Assembly (NCBI GenBank): GCA_030428695.1
Contig: JAUIEM010000464.1
Span: 1 to 6,881 of the forward strand
Direction of reading: 5' to 3'
Length of the DNA stretch: 6,881 bases
Source: a bacterium
GTDB taxonomy: Bacteria; Planctomycetota; J058; JAJDCP01
Positions 1-6,881 of this stretch are shown here, in pieces. Every line of letters begins with the position of its first letter. The first letter of the stretch is position 1. The notes below the pieces were generated by a model. It saw nothing but the letters and a program-made list of their open reading frames with translations, ran no database searches and was not told where the DNA came from. Position numbers and translations under genes: made by a program.

Positions 1-264
1 CTGGCGGCCGACTGCGCCCGGCACATCGCGGCCTTCGCGGACACCCATCCGGAGCACACCGAGAAGATGCTGGTGCTGATCGGCCGGGCGGGGGCGCTGC
101 ACCCCTTCTTCCGCTCGTCGGCCCTGCTGCGCCATCTCGACGGGCGCACCCGCAACATCCCGGTCGTGTTGCTCTACCCGGGGGTGCGCGCGGGGCAGAC
201 CGGCCTGTCCTTCATGAGCGTGCTGCCCCCCGACCACGACTACCGTCCCCGGATCTACCCCTGA
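1..264 (+). CDS. brxB: BrxB, BREX core protein (DUF1788-type), C-terminal part only
   Basis: The reading frame is open from the first base of the window and ends at TGA 262-264, giving 87 residues of what is usually a protein of about 200; the start lies upstream. The visible tail has the BrxB C-terminal pattern: a leucine/valine-rich segment (MLVLIGRAGALHPFFRSS), then IPVVLLYPG, then GLSFMSVLPPDHDYRPRIY at the extreme end. The PVV-(L/F)-YPG motif followed by an aromatic/arginine-rich end is characteristic of this family. BrxB is a small core protein of several BREX types; its biochemical role is not established, though it is required for defence in studied systems. The gene stops 7 nt before the brxC start, and its stop codon overlaps the brxC ribosome-binding site, so the two are very probably co-transcribed and translationally coupled. 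The ATG at 67 is internal, since the family pattern and open frame extend upstream of it. The call rests on C-terminal pattern plus the brxC/pglX context. Confidence 0.85.
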   Translation: MAADCARHIAAFADTHPEHTEKMLVLIGRAGALHPFFRSSALLRHLDGRTRNIPVVLLYPGVRAGQTGLSFMSVLPPDHDYRPRIYP

Positions 265-266
265 GG
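263..266 (+). promoter_or_regulatory. Ribosome-binding site of brxC
   Basis: GAGG overlaps the brxB stop codon (TGA 262-264) and lies 5 nt before the ATG at 272. This spacing supports 272 as the start rather than the second ATG at 278, two codons later. The overlap suggests that ribosomes finishing brxB can reinitiate on brxC. Confidence 0.6.
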
Positions 267-271
267 CTGCG

Positions 272-3895
<3,624 letters not shown>

Positions 3896-3986
3896 GCGGG
3901 GGAAGAGGAGCGCGGAGGAAGTCGGAGCGCTGCCGGGGCTCGGCCTGGCGCACACGCGGGGGGGACGCCCGCTCCCGCTGTACGAC

Positions 3987-4011
3987 GGGCGGGGGTAAAC
4001 CCCGCCCCTAC
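3987..4011 (+). repeat. 25-nt hairpin core, copy 1 (orientation A)
   Basis: The core reads GGGCGGGG, a 5-nt loop GTAAA, then CCCCGCCC, followed by CTAC: an 8-bp all-G/C stem. It is identical to copy 2 and is the exact reverse complement of copies 3 and 4. Confidence 0.9.
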
Positions 4012-4103
4012 ACGGGCAGGGGGCAGGTACCCGACGACGGCCGCGGCATGCCGACGCGGAGCGTTCTGCTTCGCGGGGGGGACGCCCGCTCCCGCTGGAC
4101 GAC

Positions 4104-4128
4104 GGGCGGGGGTAAACCCCGCCCCTAC
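4104..4128 (+). repeat. 25-nt hairpin core, copy 2 (orientation A)
   Basis: Identical to copy 1, 117 bp downstream, with the same 8-bp GC stem and 5-nt loop. Confidence 0.9.
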
Positions 4129-4188
4129 ACGGGCAGGGGGCGGGTACCCGACGACGGCCGCGGCATGCCGACGCGGGGCGTTCTGCAA

Positions 4189-4206
4189 CGCGGGGGGGAC
4201 GCCCGC
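4189..4206 (+). repeat. Array A third copy, truncated to 18 bp
   Basis: The first 18 bases of a third 117-bp unit (CGCGGGGGGGACGCCCGC) appear here and then switch into the 72-bp repeat family. The last three bases, CGC at 4204-4206, are shared with the start of array B, so this is the junction between the two families. Confidence 0.85.
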
Positions 4207-4347
4207 CGTCCGCGCACAGGTTCCCCTTCCGGCATGCAGCAGATTCCGGATGTAGGGGCGGGGTTTACCCCCGCCCGCCGTCCGCGCACAGGTTCCCTTT
4301 CCGGCATGCAGCAGATTCCGGATGTAGGGGCGGGGTTTACCCCCGCC
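4204..4347 (+). repeat. Tandem repeat array B: two 72-bp units
   Basis: Unit B1 is 4204-4275 and unit B2 is 4276-4347, both starting CGCCGTCCGCGCACAGG. They differ at a single position (C4226 versus T4298). Each contains GGCATGCAGCAGATTCCGG and ends in the 25-nt core, which is the exact reverse complement of the core in array A. Homology to the inverted array A extends to about 32 nt with one mismatch (4097-4128 against 4252-4283). The unit length is 24 codons. Confidence 0.95.
4252..4276 (-). repeat. 25-nt hairpin core, copy 3 (inverted orientation)
   Basis: On the + strand it begins GTAG and carries the TTTAC loop between GGGCGGGG and CCCCGCCC arms. It is the exact reverse complement of copies 1 and 2, so it can pair with them in single-stranded DNA or RNA as well as fold on itself. 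Confidence 0.9.
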
Positions 4348-4348
4348 C
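4324..4348 (-). repeat. 25-nt hairpin core, copy 4 (inverted orientation)
   Basis: Identical to copy 3, 72 bp downstream. It is the last core before pglX and ends 58 nt ahead of the start codon. Confidence 0.9.
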
Positions 4349-4384
4349 GCCGTCCGCGCACAGGTTCCCCTTCCGGCATGCAGC
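4348..4384 (+). repeat. Array B third copy, truncated to 37 bp
   Basis: The first 37 bases match unit B1 (4204-4240) exactly, then diverge at GAACTT. The hairpin core is missing from this copy. The copy ends 10 nt before the pglX Shine-Dalgarno. Confidence 0.9.
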
Positions 4385-4394
4385 GAACTTCCAC

Positions 4395-4399
4395 GGAGG
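4395..4399 (+). promoter_or_regulatory. Ribosome-binding site of pglX
   Basis: A strong GGAGG lies 7 nt before the ATG at 4407 and 13 nt before the in-frame ATG at 4413. The spacing favours 4407 as the start. Confidence 0.75.
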
Positions 4400-4406
4400 C
4401 CTGCCG

Positions 4407-6881
<2,475 letters not shown>

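Larger units (their letters stand above)
3955..4188 (+). repeat. Tandem repeat array A: two 117-bp units
   Basis: Unit A1 is 3955-4071 and unit A2 is 4072-4188, both beginning CGCGGGGGGGACGCCCGC. By hand alignment they differ at five positions (3981/4098, 4025/4142, 4060/4177, and the last two bases, TT versus AA), so they are about 96% identical. Each unit contains the 25-nt hairpin core, a GGTACCC, and the 10-nt perfect palindrome CGGCATGCCG (4044-4053 and 4161-4170). The unit length is a multiple of three (39 codons), which is one reason the + strand frame stays open through the array. Confidence 0.95.
3896..4406. other. 511-bp inter-gene region between brxC and pglX, mostly repeats
   Basis: This gap separates two genes that usually lie close together in a BREX operon. 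The first 59 bases (3896-3954) are purine-rich near the brxC stop and hold nothing I recognise. From 3955 to 4384 the gap is almost entirely two tandem-repeat arrays carrying the same hairpin core in opposite orientations. The remaining bases (4385-4406) hold the pglX Shine-Dalgarno. I see no AT-rich -10-like element and no hairpin followed by a T-tract, so neither a promoter nor a classical rho-independent terminator can be supported. The + strand frame from ATG 3892 (overlapping the brxC stop) stays open to TGA 4414-4416, but its 174-residue product is only the repeats in translation (for example GGGKPRPYTGRG and VGAGFTPARR), a type of low-complexity hypothetical I regard as non-coding. Confidence 0.85.

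Noticed and set aside
3987..4348. Hairpin cores as rho-independent terminators
   Set aside because: The GC stems are strong, but none is followed by a T-rich tract on either strand, and pglX lies directly downstream in the same direction.
3955..4384. Possible CRISPR array
   Set aside because: The repeats are directly adjacent tandem units of 117 and 72 bp with near-identical bodies. There are no short repeats separated by unique spacers of similar size, and no cas genes are visible.

Overview
The window is a fragment of a BREX (bacteriophage exclusion) defence operon, read entirely on the + strand. It holds the 3' end of brxB (1-264), a complete brxC (272-3895) and the first 825 codons of pglX (4407 to the window end, no stop reached). 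The calls rest on sequence features: a BrxB-like C-terminus, a BrxC-sized P-loop ATPase with Walker A and Walker B, and a PglX-type adenine methyltransferase with DPAVGSG and NPPY motifs plus the conserved GLTTGDN segment downstream. The order brxB-brxC-pglX occurs in BREX types 1 and 6. The subtype is not decided here because brxE/brxA upstream and pglZ, brxL or brxD/brxHI downstream are outside the window. From memory of family sequences I lean towards type 6.

The DNA is very GC-rich. Four hand-counted 60-base lines in pglX give 73-80% G+C, and G/C dominates third codon positions. This suggests a high-GC bacterium, plausibly Pseudomonadota or Myxococcota, but nothing here names the organism. 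The high GC also creates long antisense open frames over brxC and pglX, which I treat as shadows.

Layout: brxB stops 7 nt before the brxC start, and the brxC ribosome-binding site overlaps the brxB stop, as in a tightly packed operon. The brxC-pglX junction is different. It is a 511-bp gap (3896-4406) filled by two tandem arrays: two full 117-bp units plus an 18-bp stub, then two full 72-bp units plus a 37-bp stub. Both unit types carry the same 25-nt GC-rich hairpin core, but in opposite orientations, so the gap is one large inverted-repeat cluster. The last repeat ends 10 nt before the Shine-Dalgarno of pglX.

A second anomaly lies inside pglX. At about position 6540 (codon ~712) base composition drops from about 75% to about 55% G+C, and to about 45% in the last 100 bases, while the frame stays open and PglX-like. 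This coincides with the start of the C-terminal, target-recognition part of the protein and suggests that part was replaced by recombination.

Known roles: PglX methylates host DNA at an asymmetric adenine site, which marks self and is also needed for defence. BrxC is a large ATPase that works with BrxB and the other core proteins against unmodified phage DNA. The system itself is known. The less ordinary features here are the repeat cluster splitting the operon and the mosaic pglX.
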